Source of the DNA: Heliopora coerulea
Lineage: Eukaryota; Cnidaria; Anthozoa; Scleralcyonacea; Helioporidae
NCBI GenBank assembly: GCA_030142905.1
Contig: JASJOG010000144.1
Location: 558,001-622,000, forward strand
Length of the DNA stretch: 64,000 nt
Reading direction: 5' to 3'
Below, piece after piece: positions 26,325 through 39,265 of the stretch. The notes below the pieces were generated by a model, which saw nothing but the letters and a program-made list of their open reading frames with translations, had not been told where the DNA came from and did not search any database. How positions within the stretch are numbered: the first letter of the stretch is position 1; each line of letters begins with the position of its first letter. The translations under genes and the position numbers were made by a program.

Positions 26325-26985
26325 GGACTTGTATTTGACTCCATCACTCAATTTCCTGCTTCTTACCAAATTCAATTGCAATTCAAACTATCATATCGAG
26401 ACTTGTATTTGGCTCCATTGCTTAATTTTATGCTACGATCTCAACTCAATTAGGAAAGAAACTGTTGTATTAGACTTGTATTGGACTTCGCCACTCAATT
26501 TCATAGTGCGAACTAAATTCAGTTAGGAACCAAACTATCGTATCAGACTCGCATTTCATTTTGACTCCATTACTCAAGTCTATGCCACGTACTAAATTTA
26601 ATTAGGAATCAAGCTGTTGTGTCGGACTTGTACTAAGCCCCGCAGATCAACTATGTCGTTAACTAAATTCAGTAAGGATTCAAACTATGATATCAGACTT
26701 GCATTTGACTCCGTTACTTAATTCAGTTAGGAATCGAACTACTTTTTGTATCTGTATTTGACATCATTACTCAATTTTATGCTGCGAACTGAATTCAATT
26801 AGGTATCAAAGTACCGTATCGACCTCGCATTTAACTCCGTGACTAAATTTTATGCTACTAAACTCAACTAGGGATCAAACTATCAAATCGCACTTGCACC
26901 TGTCTCCAATACTTAATTCTACGCCACTTTTACTAAATTCAATTAAGATTCAAACTATCGTACTAGACTTCTACTTGACTTTCTA
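26325..26985 (+). repeat. Degenerate 72-bp minisatellite, about 9-10 units
   Basis: GACTTGTATTTGACTCCATT-like starts recur near 26331, 26401, 26475, 26549, 26628, 26696, 26755, 26823, 26893 and 26967, each followed by ACTCAATTT...TGC and TAAATTCAATTAGGAATCAA. Units are old and substituted. Confidence 0.8.
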
Positions 26986-27002
26986 CGACGCAATGTTATG
27001 CA

Positions 27003-27118
27003 TGATAATAAGTTAAATATATATATAATTATATATATAATTATATATTATAATTATATATTATAATTATAATTATAATTATATAATAATATCTAGATAT
27101 TATATATCTATCTATCTA

Positions 27119-27163
<45 letters not shown>
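27003..27163. repeat. Long AT tract: (TA)n with ATAATT and TATC units
   Basis: About 160 bp with almost no G or C, including (ATATATAATT)n, TATCTATC and a pure TA run at the end. Confidence 0.95.
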
Positions 27164-27164
<1 letters not shown>

Positions 27165-27259
27165 GACGGCGGGGAGGTGAAGTCCGGAGCAAAGCCAAGG
27201 GAAATGGTATTAGATCTAATAAATAAATTTTCTAATGCCTATGTTTCGTGTTTTTACTG

Positions 27260-27380
27260 GTTTCCGTGGTTTATACACTTTGCCTATTCCGCCTGGTCCG
27301 TCCATCGCTGAACACCGAAACGTCCGCTTTAAATAACATCTTTGATGACCTTCATCAGAAATGACTGTTGACGAGAAAAA
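27260..27380 (+). repeat. Penelope-like terminal-repeat scrap
   Basis: CACCGAAACGTCCGC and CCTTCATCAGAAATG lie 40 bp apart just after the long AT tract. GAAACG with CATCAG resembles Penelope terminal repeats, but the boxes are on opposite strands, so no ribozyme is called. Confidence 0.3.
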
Positions 27381-28131
27381 TGTAACGTAGACTAGTAGTT
27401 TACAAAACCCAAGTAAAATAGTATCCCTTCATTCTCCGTTTGAGTCTAAAAAACATTTTCTGAGGATAAGAACGTTACGAAAATTCGCGTATGTGGTAGG
27501 TTTTAGTATCTTGGACGAGATCTCACAAAGCAAATTCGAACACGTAATGATCAACAATGAAAAGGTGAAAGGTGGTTCTCTTAAAAATTATACAAATTTT
27601 TTCTCAATTTTTTTTTTCCTCATCATTCTCATCTTGTTATGACTCTTGAAATATATGATACAAGACTGTTACTCAGAAACATTTCATTAATAAAAGGAAA
27701 CTCAAAAGCGTCTGTTTCTCGAAGGAAGCGAACAAGTTGATTATATTTGCAAAGCCAGGGAAAATAGTTGAAAACAAAATTAATAAAAATTGCTGTGACT
27801 TGCAATTACTTCATACTTCTGCCAAGCAGCTGGATGCCTCAGTGTTGAAGAAACTATAACTATAATCTTCTAATTTAAATAACTTATCTTATATAAGATT
27901 TACACGATTTTCTTTCCACAATACGATAAAGACTTCACAGGACATGTTCTCAGGAAATAATGCCACATGTATGTTGTCTACAGGTTGACGATGGCAAGAC
28001 AGGTGAAACAATAGGGTTATTTGTAGGAGTAAATAACGCTAAAATAAGCTGGGAACTGTGCATTTGTAAGAGCATTTTCGCGACTTTAATTTGCTGTGGC
28101 TTATGTTGGTAGCAAACAACTTCACGCTAGC

Positions 28132-28336
28132 CGCCGTTTACACGAGTGTTCGCAGGTAATTTCTCTCGCCCTCATGGCACAAATGATACCGAGACGTATT
28201 TTTTCCCTGTAAACAACAAAAGTCAGTCGACCTGGAGGTAAATTACTGCCACCTGACCATTACATTGGCGACGCAATATTCCAGGTCCAACTAAGTCAGC
28301 ATAGTTCAAAAAGACGCAAATGTAAACGCACACGGA
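28132..28336. repeat. Possible MITE with CGTTTACA ends
   Basis: CCGTTTACACGAGTG at the left and GCAAATGTAAACGCACACGG at the right are loosely inverted, about 205 bp apart. The ends resemble copies A and B but the interior does not. Confidence 0.35.
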
Positions 28337-28599
28337 AGCCTCTCGATCATTAAACATTTTCGTTTTTGAGCTTATGCCGAGGAGCGACTAATGAACTTTA
28401 CTGTTAAAAGGCGACAGAATTATCACATGGTTGATAATCTTGCGCTTAAGTTTACGTCCATATAAGCCAGGCTTTAAGCACGATTTTGAAAAGCAATACA
28501 AAACCAACTGAAGACAGTGAGCCTCCTAATCCATTTCCATACGTTCGCCAGCTGTCTGTACCATATTCCAAGGTCACATTCGTAGTTAACGAAGAATCA

Positions 28600-30440
28600 A
28601 ACTAAGACATTTCCGATCCCAGTAATAGATAAATTTCGCTCAGTTTGAGTAGCATGTAAGTTACAGGACTCATTCTACGCACGGATCTAAAAAAGACACT
28701 TCACACCCATAGCCCGGCACTAAGTGAGTTTCACTTCTGTATGTACCTGGCCCAAAGTAAAATTTCACTATTACATTGGGCAGCTACTGATTAACGTGGT
28801 TTTTAGCAAATTAATCCAGATCTAACAAGTTGCATTTCAATACCCTATACCACACTTAATAAAGTGAAATTTCATCCATCATTTCAATATCTAACACATT
28901 AAATCATTTTCATTCTTGACCTACTGTAGTGAACTTCAAGACAATACTGCGCACTTAATAATGATTGCGAATTTCAAATCTATGCAGCAAAGTGAATTTA
29001 CCTACTCTATTCCAAACGTAGTGAGCTGAATTTCAGTAACATGTTCCAGACCTGTTCAGTTAAAAATTTAACTGTTCTAATCCCAGACGTTATGAAGAGT
29101 TTCTGACCGTCATTCTTTATCAATACAGCGAATTTCAACACCCTAGTTCAAACCCAAAATGGGATAACAAGTTACACTCAGAGCATAATTCTGATTTTGT
29201 CTAGCCGAGCGTGCATGTGGCAGATAAGCTGTCAGTAAAAATTAAATCCAGGCACACCACATATCTGTTACAGGGTTTTTACCTTACACCATTAGGAATT
29301 TCATTTCATCTACAGGTATTTTGACTTACTTTTTGAAAGCTTCACAGGATATATTCTCTTAAATATTCGCTAAATGAGGAACAGAAGTTTATAGAAGCCA
29401 AAGACAATTGGAATAATCACACGTACAAAGGATTTTTCTAGTAAACAGGTCCAGCTGGTACTTGATATGGACGTTTGGGTAGGACTGCGTCGCTACATAT
29501 TTATAAATATTCTTCAGTTGCGTTTTGGATGTAATAATACGGCTTTTTCCCAGTTAACTCACATCTAATGAAACGAACGTCGGCGCCATATTCCAGACCT
29601 AATAGACTGCATTTCAGGACTTTGGAAAATTTCAGGAATTTCAAGTCAAATAATATGAAGTGTGAGTAGCCTATCTGCATGATACTAAATAAATTAAATT
29701 TAACAAACAAGATACATAACAGGTGAATTTCATTACCATATTTGAAACTTAATAAAGTGTCTTTTTGCCAACTAACTCAGATTCGGTGAAGTGAACTTAA
29801 GTAGCATAGTTCTAAACAAACAATTGTGAACTTCAGTACTAAACCAGATCTAACAAAGTGAATTCTACTGAGAATTCACTGAACTATTTCACTACTAGCA
29901 ATTCAGTTTCATTACCGTATTAGGGACCTACTAAATTGAACTTGGCTACCTAATCCTGGATTTAGTAAATCACATTTTAATACCACAATTCAGACACAGC
30001 TGACTTTTAAAGTTATTTAAAAATACCTTAAGGACATTTCTGAGTCATATGAATTCATGTCAATATCTTATACAATATCCAGACCTAATGAGGCGAATTT
30101 TGATTGTTCATTCCACACCTAATAAAGTGAATTTCGATTCCCTATTTCACACCCTAAAACGTGAAGTCCATAACACGCTCACAACCTGGACATCGCAAGC
30201 CGTATTTACTGTCGTATGTTGCACGTCTAATAACGAAACGTTAGTATTAAGGCCTAATAAATTCAGACCTAATAAAGCAAAGTTTAATACCATAATCCAG
30301 AAGAAGTATGCTGGTTTTAACTACTTTACAACAAAGCATATTTCGCAGTATTTAGCGCTGACCTAATGACCTGAATTTCAATACCTCACTCCACATCTAA
30401 TAAAGTTTACTTTAATTCCCTGTTTTAGACCTCTCAACAA
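28600..30440 (+). repeat. Decayed ~36-bp repeat region, left part
   Basis: Motifs AATAAAGTGAATTTCAATAC and CCAGACCTAATAAA recur every 30-40 bp, for example near 28855, 29020, 29735, 30115, 30250 and 30395. Open frames inside (such as 30049-30366) are made of repeat units. Confidence 0.65.
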
Positions 30441-30846
30441 GTCTCAGTTGGAGCAAATGACTTTTAGTTCGCTGCTTTAACGACATATATTCTTCAAACA
30501 AGTAATTTTTGACTACACCAATAGGCAATAGCTGCAGCTGTAGCGAACAATAATTTTTTTTGCTGTGCAGTGGTCAGATAGTTGTTGTCAAAATTACCCA
30601 AGGATCCCTTTTCTCCAGGGCGGTATGTAGAGGGGGTGCCGACGTAGCCAGGGAAATGTAGGGGTGGGGGGTAGTCGAGGAAATGTCGTGCCATTGGGCA
30701 AAGCAAAAAACATCGAATATGAACTGATCTGAGGACACAAAAATATAAATTAACGACGAAACCAAAAGTTCGAAAACGGTTCGGATTCTATCTCTTTTGT
30801 AAGAAACATTCACACTTTTCTATTTCAGAATTTCTCATTTAGCAAG

Positions 30847-31460
30847 GTTCTACCGTTATTTGATTATTGTTGTTGCGCGTGGGATGCCTGTGGACAAGGA
30901 AACAAGAACTACCTTGACCGCCTGCTCAAGCGGGCTGCCGGTATAATTGAAGGCTGAAATTCACCAAACGCTCAAGTGCCCATCATTGCAGTCACGAAGA
31001 GACTATCACAAATGCTTGCAAGTTTTCAAATGTATCAATGACCTGACTCCAGCCTATTTATTGGATGACTTTCATTTTTCTGAACAATACCACAGCGATA
31101 ATACTCGAAACAAAGACTTTCTCCGTCTGCTTCTTGCTAAGACCACGAAATTTCAATCCACTTTTAAATACAATGCTGTTAAATCTTGGAACACTCTGCC
31201 TTTTAAATTACGCCATGAACAGTCCTTTTCTATTTTCAAACAGAACGTTAAACGTTATTTTAATCATTCCTGTTAATGATCAATTTTATATCCTAATTAT
31301 GTTCTACCACTCCTTATCCAAGTTTGCTATTTCACTTTAGTTAATCCTGGTTTTATTTATTTTATTATCATGATTATTATTTTATACAGATCTCCATTTA
31401 AACCAGTCCCGCTGAATTGGACTTTCTGATTAAATATTGTCAATAAATAAATAAATAAAG
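30847..31460 (+). mobile_element. LINE (CR1/L2-like) 3' end, broken frame
   Basis: 30847-30955 encodes a piece like the end of a reverse-transcriptase ORF (LPLFDYCCCAWDACGQG, then LDRLLKRAAGIIEG and a stop). The frame resumes at about 30970-31276 with SLQSRRDYHKCLQVFKCIND, then AVKSWNTLPFKLR and SFSIFKQNVKRYF, the usual C-terminal tail of Jockey/CR1-type ORF2. A short 3' UTR ends in AATAAATAAATAAATAAA (31441-31460), a typical LINE tail. The piece is strongly 5'-truncated and splits the decayed 36-bp repeat region. Confidence 0.8.
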
Positions 31461-31539
31461 TAAACTAAACACGGTAAAGAATTCAACCATTTCCATGGCC
31501 TACGAAAATGGACTGCTGCGCAGGCAGTTCTAAACTTGA

Positions 31540-31632
31540 TTAGTTTGAAGAAGACTTGTCCTCCTGTTTTTTCTCGATTTCTTCTGCGTCGTCTAGGTCG
31601 GAATTGGTGACCCATGCACCTTCGGAACAGGG
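31540..31632 (-). other. Possible terminal exon with acidic tail
   Basis: After TTTTTAATAG on the minus strand (AG at 31634-31633), an open frame reads PCSEGAWVTNSDLDDAEEIE, then KKQEDKSSSN and TAA at 31540. The charged, low-complexity tail looks like a genuine C-terminus, but no partner exon is recognised upstream, and an arginine-rich alternative frame overlaps it. Confidence 0.25.
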
Positions 31633-31839
31633 CTATTAAAAAGTGTATTTCTTATAGCGGAATGTTTCGCTACCTACTATTGGGTAATGGTTAGCTAATG
31701 GTTCTCTAGTTTCGCGACGGTAGCTGTTGTCAGAAGTGAGCTTCATTTGTTAGTAAGCGGCTGTATTTATAGCTAATTACAGTATGTTAAAGTAGGTGAA
31801 ATCTTAGTGAATTAGAAATTATTTGTACTTAACCCAGTC

Positions 31840-32640
31840 CTGCCGCTTATACTGAATTCCATGCTGCACACAGTAACTTTCACATCAGTGTGACTCTCCT
31901 ATTGCAGACCTAACAGTGATAATCTCAGTCGTTAGGCTTTATTCCAGAACTAATAAAAGTCAGAGCAAACTTTGACGCCATTCTCATGCTGGACTTACTA
32001 AAGCTTGCTATAAATATCTGGCTATAAGGAATACTTCAGTATCTTCCCTAGTTGAAACCTAGCATCTCTATTCCAGTACCACACACACTTCATAAGCTAC
32101 TTTTTCGTATCATTTAAAAGACCCATTTAGTAACAACGTGAATTTCCCTGTCTAATCCCAGCCCTGATAAGCTGAACTTTGGCTCTTAATATCGGGTAAA
32201 CAACTGGACTATCACTGAGCTATTCCATACCTACCAACTGAATCGCGTGACCATATTCGGAACCTAATCAGTAGCTAAATTTCAAAGATAATATAGCGGG
32301 GTTTCTACGATACTCTCGACCCGACAGTGGTACGCTGATTTCATTACATAAGCGAACTTCTATGTCCAATGTAAACCCAATAAGATGTATTGAAATACTT
32401 CATTTTACGCATAATAAAGTACTTTTTATTCTATTGTTTCTGAGCTTGTGAAAACAATTCTGACACCACACACAATCCAGACATGATAATAGACATTTAT
32501 TCAGTGTCATATTGCCGACAAAATAATGCGACCTTCATTGCATTTCTCCAGGTAGACCTAATTAAATCTTTGTAAACCGTTTTAGACCTACTAACTTACT
32601 ATAAATAGCCACTTAACGAAGTGATAACTCACATTCAACT
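31840..32640 (+). repeat. Decayed ~36-bp repeat region, right part
   Basis: Units such as GCAGACCTAACAGTG, GTGAATTTCCCTGTC, GATAAGCTGAACTTTGG and ATAATAAAGTACTTTT continue the pattern of 28600-30440 beyond the LINE fragment. Confidence 0.5.
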
Positions 32641-32659
32641 AAACATTACTCACGGCTTT

Positions 32660-35600
32660 GACCAGTATACTTAACATGTACAATGATGAAAGGCTCTTGC
32701 AGTTTTGGGCTTTGTTGGTAACACCACTGCGATATGTACTTCAACAACCCATGTCCGTTAGGCTGTGTGTAATTTACGTAATGTACAATTTTAAAGTGCT
32801 TCCAGTCAAGTTTGCAAAAGCGAATTCTGTCAGCCTGAAGGAAGTTTTACAACTGTTGCAAAAACAGACGTTAAACAATGGACACCTACGACAGAACTAC
32901 GAACTTTTTCCCTTCCACAGAACTAGATATAGCTTCAAAAATTGCTTTCCAAAAATAGTCGGTCGTCTATACGCGACTAAAAAAGTGAGAACACTTTGCT
33001 AATTTTGGACCGAACGCAAGAATTTATCTTCGTACAAGGGGCAGACAGTGTACATAATTCATCAGCTAAATTCTAGACGTAAAGAGTGAAAATGAAAACA
33101 AGACAAGTCGCGTAACCTTACCAAGTACTCAGTATCACAAGTATGAAGCAGAGGGTCCTTTTCACAGACATTCCTTTGCACCAAGCAATATAAAAATATC
33201 TTTTAGTCATCGTGAAGCTATCCTGTAAGCAAAACTAACCTTAACTGCCACCATACTTGCTCCTAAATAAGCCCAATTAACCTTCGCTGCTCAGAATTAC
33301 GTAAACTAAGGTAAACACTTGACTAGATAAACGCATAAAATACCATCAAGTCATCAAGAGTGAAAAGTAGATCTGGCCAGTTTATAACTCAGCAAGGATT
33401 AATTTTTGAGTTTACGCGTGCATAAATATAGGAAAGGTTGAAATAACTTGACATATTACATAGCAACAATACATGTTGCTTTCTTTTCCCCGTGTCGTAT
33501 TTACGTATGACAACGTCGCGCCATTATGAGTAGATAAGGCTAAGACAGATCTCAAAACTCTTCCTCACAGAGATATACTTCAAAATACCACAAAAAACTT
33601 GATAGGTAATTTGCCGTTGCTATTGGTCATTAACAGTCAATTTCCACGTACAATCCTTAAGTGCACAGCCAAAGCCATCAGATACTGTAGCACTACAGCA
33701 TGGGGCTGTTTCTACTGCAAAAACCATTAAGTACTCGGCAAAATTCAAAAGACTGTTAGTAAACATCAATGTTTATTCTGGCATTTAAAGTCATTCTCTA
33801 CTCTTCTCTAATCAGTTTTAAGCTATTTATAGAGGAATCTTACATTCTCTAGACTTAAAAAATTGTTCCTTAGAAGTCACAACAGTACTAATTTTTTGGT
33901 CTTTTTATTGTTTTTTAGTAGACGGATTATCTTTTGATTACGAGTATTTTTAGTTCGGTACCTCCAGAATCCTGCAAATATTACAGCATATATGAAGAGG
34001 TAGTTTGTATTAAGCACTACGAGGAATTGTTGAGTCTGAAGTGTATGGAGTGTCAAACATGTCCTACCGGTTTTGGACATAAAATGAGAGACAAAAAATG
34101 AACCAACTCTTCTAAGTAAATTATGAGCTTGGTCTATGAAACCAAATTCCTCCTTCAGGGAGAACGAAAATTATTCACTGCGCATGTACGCAGATTTCTT
34201 TCTAAGCGTTATTTTATTTGGGGGAGAATATGAACAACTGTAAGGGATTCTTTGAGCTGCACTGCTGGAAGAAAGAAAGTCAATTATCTGATGCATCTCA
34301 GGACACATCTTTGTTCATTATTAATATTTACCTTGACGAAATACAGTCTGAGACTTACGACGCGATTTCTATAGTGGTTTCTACCATCCATTACTTAACC
34401 AAAAGCAATCTCCGTTTCTTTCCTCCTCTTTATGAACTGTAGCCGAAAATTTTTATATGGTAACATTGCCTTAAAAAACAAGGTTATTATTTGAAATACT
34501 TTGGGTTTTATTTCAACAACATTGGTCAGCGAGAATGCTCATATCAAGAGCTGTGAAAGTCTAAGGTAATACATCTGGGCAATTTTTCCAAAACAGAAAT
34601 GGAGTAAACTTCTTTGAAGGCTACTTTATTCCGAAAACATTTTAACCTAAGGATAATTCTCAAACAGAATCGAAATACTGTATATCCTCATAGGTAAGCG
34701 TTGAAGTTGTCAGTGGTGTAACTATTGATGTAGCCTCGGGGCTTGCTCCCCTAGAAACATCCATGGCCACCCCACGAGGTAGAGTACTGCAATCATTAAT
34801 CACTACCAAATTAGACATTTTGTCTGTAGCCCGGTTGACAATATGACAATATTTAAGTCTTGGAGACGCTCCCCCTCAAATCTGTACCACATAACTCTAT
34901 AAATAACATTAATATATACGGTTATATACCGGTATAGACTTATTTAAAGACTTCACAAGAGTCTACGAAATATTTGCTTGAAACCAGTATTTTTTTCCGT
35001 TTAAACAAGTTTTGAAGAATTTGCAATGCCATCGTTTATCGGATTCTCCAAGATATCAGCTCGCATCCTGCTAGAGCCAACTCAATTTTACTTTAAAATT
35101 TTAGGCCGGAGACAAAAAGTCATATATTTTATACACAGCAATCATTCAAATAGCATTAGTACATGTTTGTTGAAAATGATTACCCAGCTTAGTGCAATCA
35201 CACTCCGCCGAAAAAGAATATTCTAGGTGAGTGCGGCCAGGCTGCATGACCAGCAGTCATCTTCAAAGTCTAGACTCTGAAGATGAGTTCCAGCTGACGT
35301 ACATTTTAAATGTCTAATTTATACTCAAGAGATTAGCCTGCTGAAATAAAAATATCATTCACGTGGGTGGTCACTTCTTCTGAAACATAGCTTGCTAAAA
35401 ATAACCCTGTCACTATTTTCCAGTGCTGCGACGAACTATTAACCCTTCTCGGTCCGTACTCGACTGTTTAATTTTACTCCGGCTGATAAGGGGAGACGTC
35501 TCGGACAGAGAAGGTTTAAGAACTAATTGGAAAATACACAAAATCGAACTCTGAATTAGCGAAAACTTTATCCAGCAGTCGCCTATAATTAAAATCCCCC

Positions 35601-37860
35601 TGTCGATACGTCAGTAAACAATTTAATCATTAATTCGATCTTTTGTCCTGTAAACATCTTATACTCCAATGAATACCTTGTAATGTCTCCGATCGAGACA
35701 TAACTATACAGTTTAAACATTAACTCAACCTCTGTACCGACCATCTCTAATTAACAACATTTGATGAAGTGCCCAATCCACAAGTCACTATACAATGTAT
35801 TCATTAACTTCATCACTGTGCAGTGGACACCTCGAGTTAACGAACATCTGCAGATTTCTCTGCTGGTAGCTTCTAATTAAAAGTAGTGCACATCACAAAA
35901 ATACAACTAAAGACATGACTTTAATAGAAAAGGTAAACCACTTTGATTTGCCCAAAACATCTGTTCAAGTTTCCTAGCTATAAAATGGCTTGCATGAAGT
36001 TATGACAATCGATGAACCATGATTTTTTTTGTCTGAATTTCTAGCGAAAGAGATCTGAAAATATTCCCCAATAAACGTGCATCCGATAAACAAACTATCG
36101 CTTTCACTCATCAAACAAATTATACACCATGGACGTAAACATATTCTATGCACCGTCAAATCTGCATTTTGGTTTTTAACAATACGCTTGCATTATAAAC
36201 GGAAACTACATCAAAACAGGATAGAGAACGGAAGCAGGCATAGGAATTAAACAAAAATGTAGAGCTTTGTTCAAAGCGCGTTTGAGGGTATGGTTATTTC
36301 TCTTTTAAAAAATTAAACTGCCCTAGAAAAGTATAATTTTCCAAAGTAAGACGAACTTAGAACTGCAATATCAAACCTTGAACTATTTAGAAGGCTTCAC
36401 TCAAAGTACAACGCACCACACGTCAACATGACAAATAAATACCCGCAGAAAACAGCACTGATTTACGGCATTCAGTTTGGAACAAATAAATTGAAAAAGC
36501 AAACTCACGTTCAGTTAAATATTTCACACTTTGTCCTCACGATTGTGCTCCATCAACCAATACTCAGTATTCTACAGAAAAGGTCAGTATTAAGTTATTT
36601 ACGACTTTGGCAAAAATGGTTAATTTGCAACACGACCGTTGGAGATTGACAAAACAGTCGTCAAAACAATGCATGCAGCTGCTGAAAAAACAATGAAGGC
36701 CATTTCAGCTTCGGGTACTAAGTAACGAAGCTGTCTCATGGTAACTGTAGAGATGGCAATATACTACCAGCCATAGCAACGACTCTTGGCCAAAGAACGT
36801 CTTTGTAAAAAGCAAAGTAGGCAGCTTGCAGGGAAAGCTAAATAAGAGACAGGCGGAGGGTCTGAACATGTTTGATGCTGCTAAAAAAGAATCGGTCACG
36901 AAGTGTGTTCAAAACGGAAGTGAATGATGTGAAGTAATAAACAAGGAAAATGTGAATCACCGGTTATTGCAACGGACATCCGGGTGAACATTTAAAAAAT
37001 CTTTACCGCTCTTGTTTCAGGCGTTACATACACTAGTACTAGTACAGGGTTAAGCCAAATTTTCAATATAGGGAGCAGTTTTTCTTCCCAAAGGAACAAT
37101 TGCCTGTCCAGTTCAGATGCTTTGCGGGAAAATATGAGAATCATAACCCGCAAACGAAGAGTTACCTGAAAACTTTCAGCCTGACTTTTACCCGAAATTC
37201 GCTTTGATTGAGAAGCTGTATCATATACTGAAAAGCACTATATATCCTCAATCAAAATGAGTTGAGGTTGAAAACGCTGCTCGTTATTTGGATATCTGGA
37301 TGAAACACTTCATGTTGTGCTTGAACTACTGCTTTGTGGATTACAAATTACAATCCACAGTCAGCACGATCATTGTGATTCCATCAATCACTTTCAAAGC
37401 AGTAAATTCCCATCACTGTGATTCCCATCGCGCCTTCTTGGCGCGACAGTCATCTCATGCACGAAACTTCTTCTCGGTACTGATTTGTGCTGTTTTCACC
37501 TTCTAGATTATTATACGTTTGAGGGGTGCAATTATCAAACTTCCCACTGGCGGATATCTTTGCAAAATACTAGTTTCCATGTCAACTGACATAATTACAG
37601 GAACATTTGGCTCTCCCAGAGTGCCAGAGATAAGGACTTACGGCACATATTCCACAGTGGAATTTCTGGCAGACATGCGAATGTTGGCCAATTGGCTGTG
37701 TTTACGACAGGATCTCGAAATTAAATTACTACGAAGTGAGGTTATGGAATTACTAAAGTCAGTCACTTGAAAACCGCGCAACGCATGTCCTGGGTATGAG
37801 CGTAGGTCGAGAGAAATAACTAAAGTTAGTGGTATGGGGCCGGCAATGATTGTTTTTCAT
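32660..37860. other. No recognisable gene; one small hairpin
   Basis: AT-rich. The longest frame (114 codons, 32658-33002) has no domain. A short GC-rich palindrome ATCGCGCC-TTCTT-GGCGCGA lies near 37427-37448. Otherwise I see nothing. Confidence 0.55.
35439..35519. repeat. Small inverted repeat, 81 bp
   Basis: TTAACCCTTCTCGGTCCG and CGGACAGAGAAGGTTTAA are inverted with two mismatches. TTAA-type outer edges suggest a short MITE, not proven. Confidence 0.45.
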
Positions 37861-38236
37861 TAGGGACCTTAAGATCTACGACGTCAACTTGAACGACAAC
37901 GTACTTTAAAATTTCCGCATTTAAGGAAACCACGGTTTACTGACCACCGTTCTTGATACTTGTGGCTTGTTTTATGACTCCTAAAACCCTCCAGTCCTCC
38001 TAAAACGACTGTAGTCTCAGGTTGAATTCAATCTTAAGAAACAGCTTTTTTCACTCCGCGAGCTGACGTCGTCCTTAAGATGTGAATTGTCTGGCCGACG
38101 TCGTGAGCAGAATGGCAACGGTGTTGAGAATGCCCTAAAGAATAAAACTTATTCATTCTCTTTGTTTTGCATGCAGAATTCTTTTGTTTCAAAGGACGTG
38201 TCGTTGAAGTTGAGGTCGTAGATCTTAAGGTCCCCA
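37861..38236. mobile_element. MITE with ~42-bp inverted ends (GGGACCTTAAGATC), 376 bp
   Basis: 37861-37902 and the complement of 38196-38237 match at nearly every position: GGGACCTTAAGATCTACGAC, then CAACTT and ACGACA. The interior has no coding potential that I trust. A diverged copy lacking its outer end lies at about 61966-62095. Target duplication not resolved. Confidence 0.75.
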
Positions 38237-38388
38237 TTTATTATTAGCTCACTAAATGGTTAGAGCAGGGGATTCGGTCTATTCCTATACCTGGGCAAAA
38301 CGATTACTGTTGACTGTAAATGCTCATATTACCAGGATCAGATTAAATAAAACATTCGTGTCATTTACATGTGAAAAATAAGGCCCAC

Positions 38389-39265
38389 CAGTGGCGGATC
38401 CAGAGGGGTGTCCAGGGGGTCCGGACCCCCCTTAATTTTCAAAGTGCCCCTCTAAAAGGTCATCACAAAATTTTTAGATCACATTTTCTGTTATGAAAAT
38501 AGTGCCTGTATGTAGATTTGATGTTGTGAAGCTGAATTCCTAACAAAAAAAGTGACAAAATGTGGAGCCAGCAGTTCTAGAAAACAAAAAAATCGCATGT
38601 AATTCTAACCCCAAATATTTTTGCCCGCTGATGCTGCGTTCCGGATATTCCCGTATCGTACAGCAATCAGCACAAGATGGCGTCGGTCGTTAGTACGACA
38701 GCATCGTTTACGGCTTTTCGTTGAAAGTAAACACAACAAAATGCCATCGGAGCAAAGAAACAAGAGGCGGAGAGATTTGATAATTAAGGAGGCCGCATCC
38801 AAGTGTCAAAACAGTGATGGATTTTTCCGGTAAGTCGATGAATCTATATGTATAAATTCTGCTATATTTTGTCCTTGGACATAACCCAACATACTTCTTC
38901 AACACGTGTATTTCACTGTAGTAACATTTTAACCTCATATACGATGATAGTTAAACATTTACAACAGCCAGATTGAAAGGACACAAGCTCCAGTTTGTTT
39001 ATCTTGCTTCTTCTTCGTATATATTAAATAAACAAGATTCTCCAGTGTTTGAAAACACAAATTCAGGGTTATGACTCTCCTTCCAGAAATTCGCTTTTAA
39101 TACCTTTCCCATTTCGTCCAAGCATTTGCATTTAAGCTTACATTTCACTTACATGTAGGATGTAAATTTTTTACAGTTGACATAGGCCTAGGTGGACCTA
39201 TTATTTGGGTGTGCCCTCAAGAATTGCCTGGACACCCCCCTTCCAAAATCCTAGATCAGCCCCTG
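38389..39265. mobile_element. hAT-like element with 5-bp duplication, 877 bp, internally deleted
   Basis: Left end CAGTGGCGGATCCAG and right end (read inward) CAGGGGCTGATCTAG form an imperfect inverted repeat. The flanks carry CCCAC on both sides (38384-38388 and 39266-39270). CAG-starting ends with a 5-bp duplication fit the hAT5-type branch. G/C homopolymer blocks follow at both ends. Inside lies a short exon (38741-38829) followed by a consensus splice donor, with no downstream transposase. Confidence 0.7.
38741..38829 (+). pseudogene. Orphan first coding exon of a lost transposase
   Basis: An ATG at 38741 opens a basic 30-residue peptide, MPSEQRNKRRRDLIIKEAAS and ten more residues, ending at a strong donor (CCG|GTAAGT, intron from 38830). 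It lies inside the 877-bp hAT-like element, about 350 bp from its left end, where a hAT gene would begin. No later exon is recognisable before the right end, so I read it as the 5' exon left after internal deletion. The family is inferred from the host element only. Confidence 0.45.

Noticed and set aside
26325..26985. CRISPR-like array
   Set aside because: The units are contiguous and diverged along their whole length, with no separate spacers, and the host is eukaryotic.
27260..27380. Hammerhead ribozyme
   Set aside because: The CTGATGA box and the GAAAC box lie on opposite strands.
30049..30366. 105-codon open frame
   Set aside because: It consists of the decayed ~36-bp repeat units.
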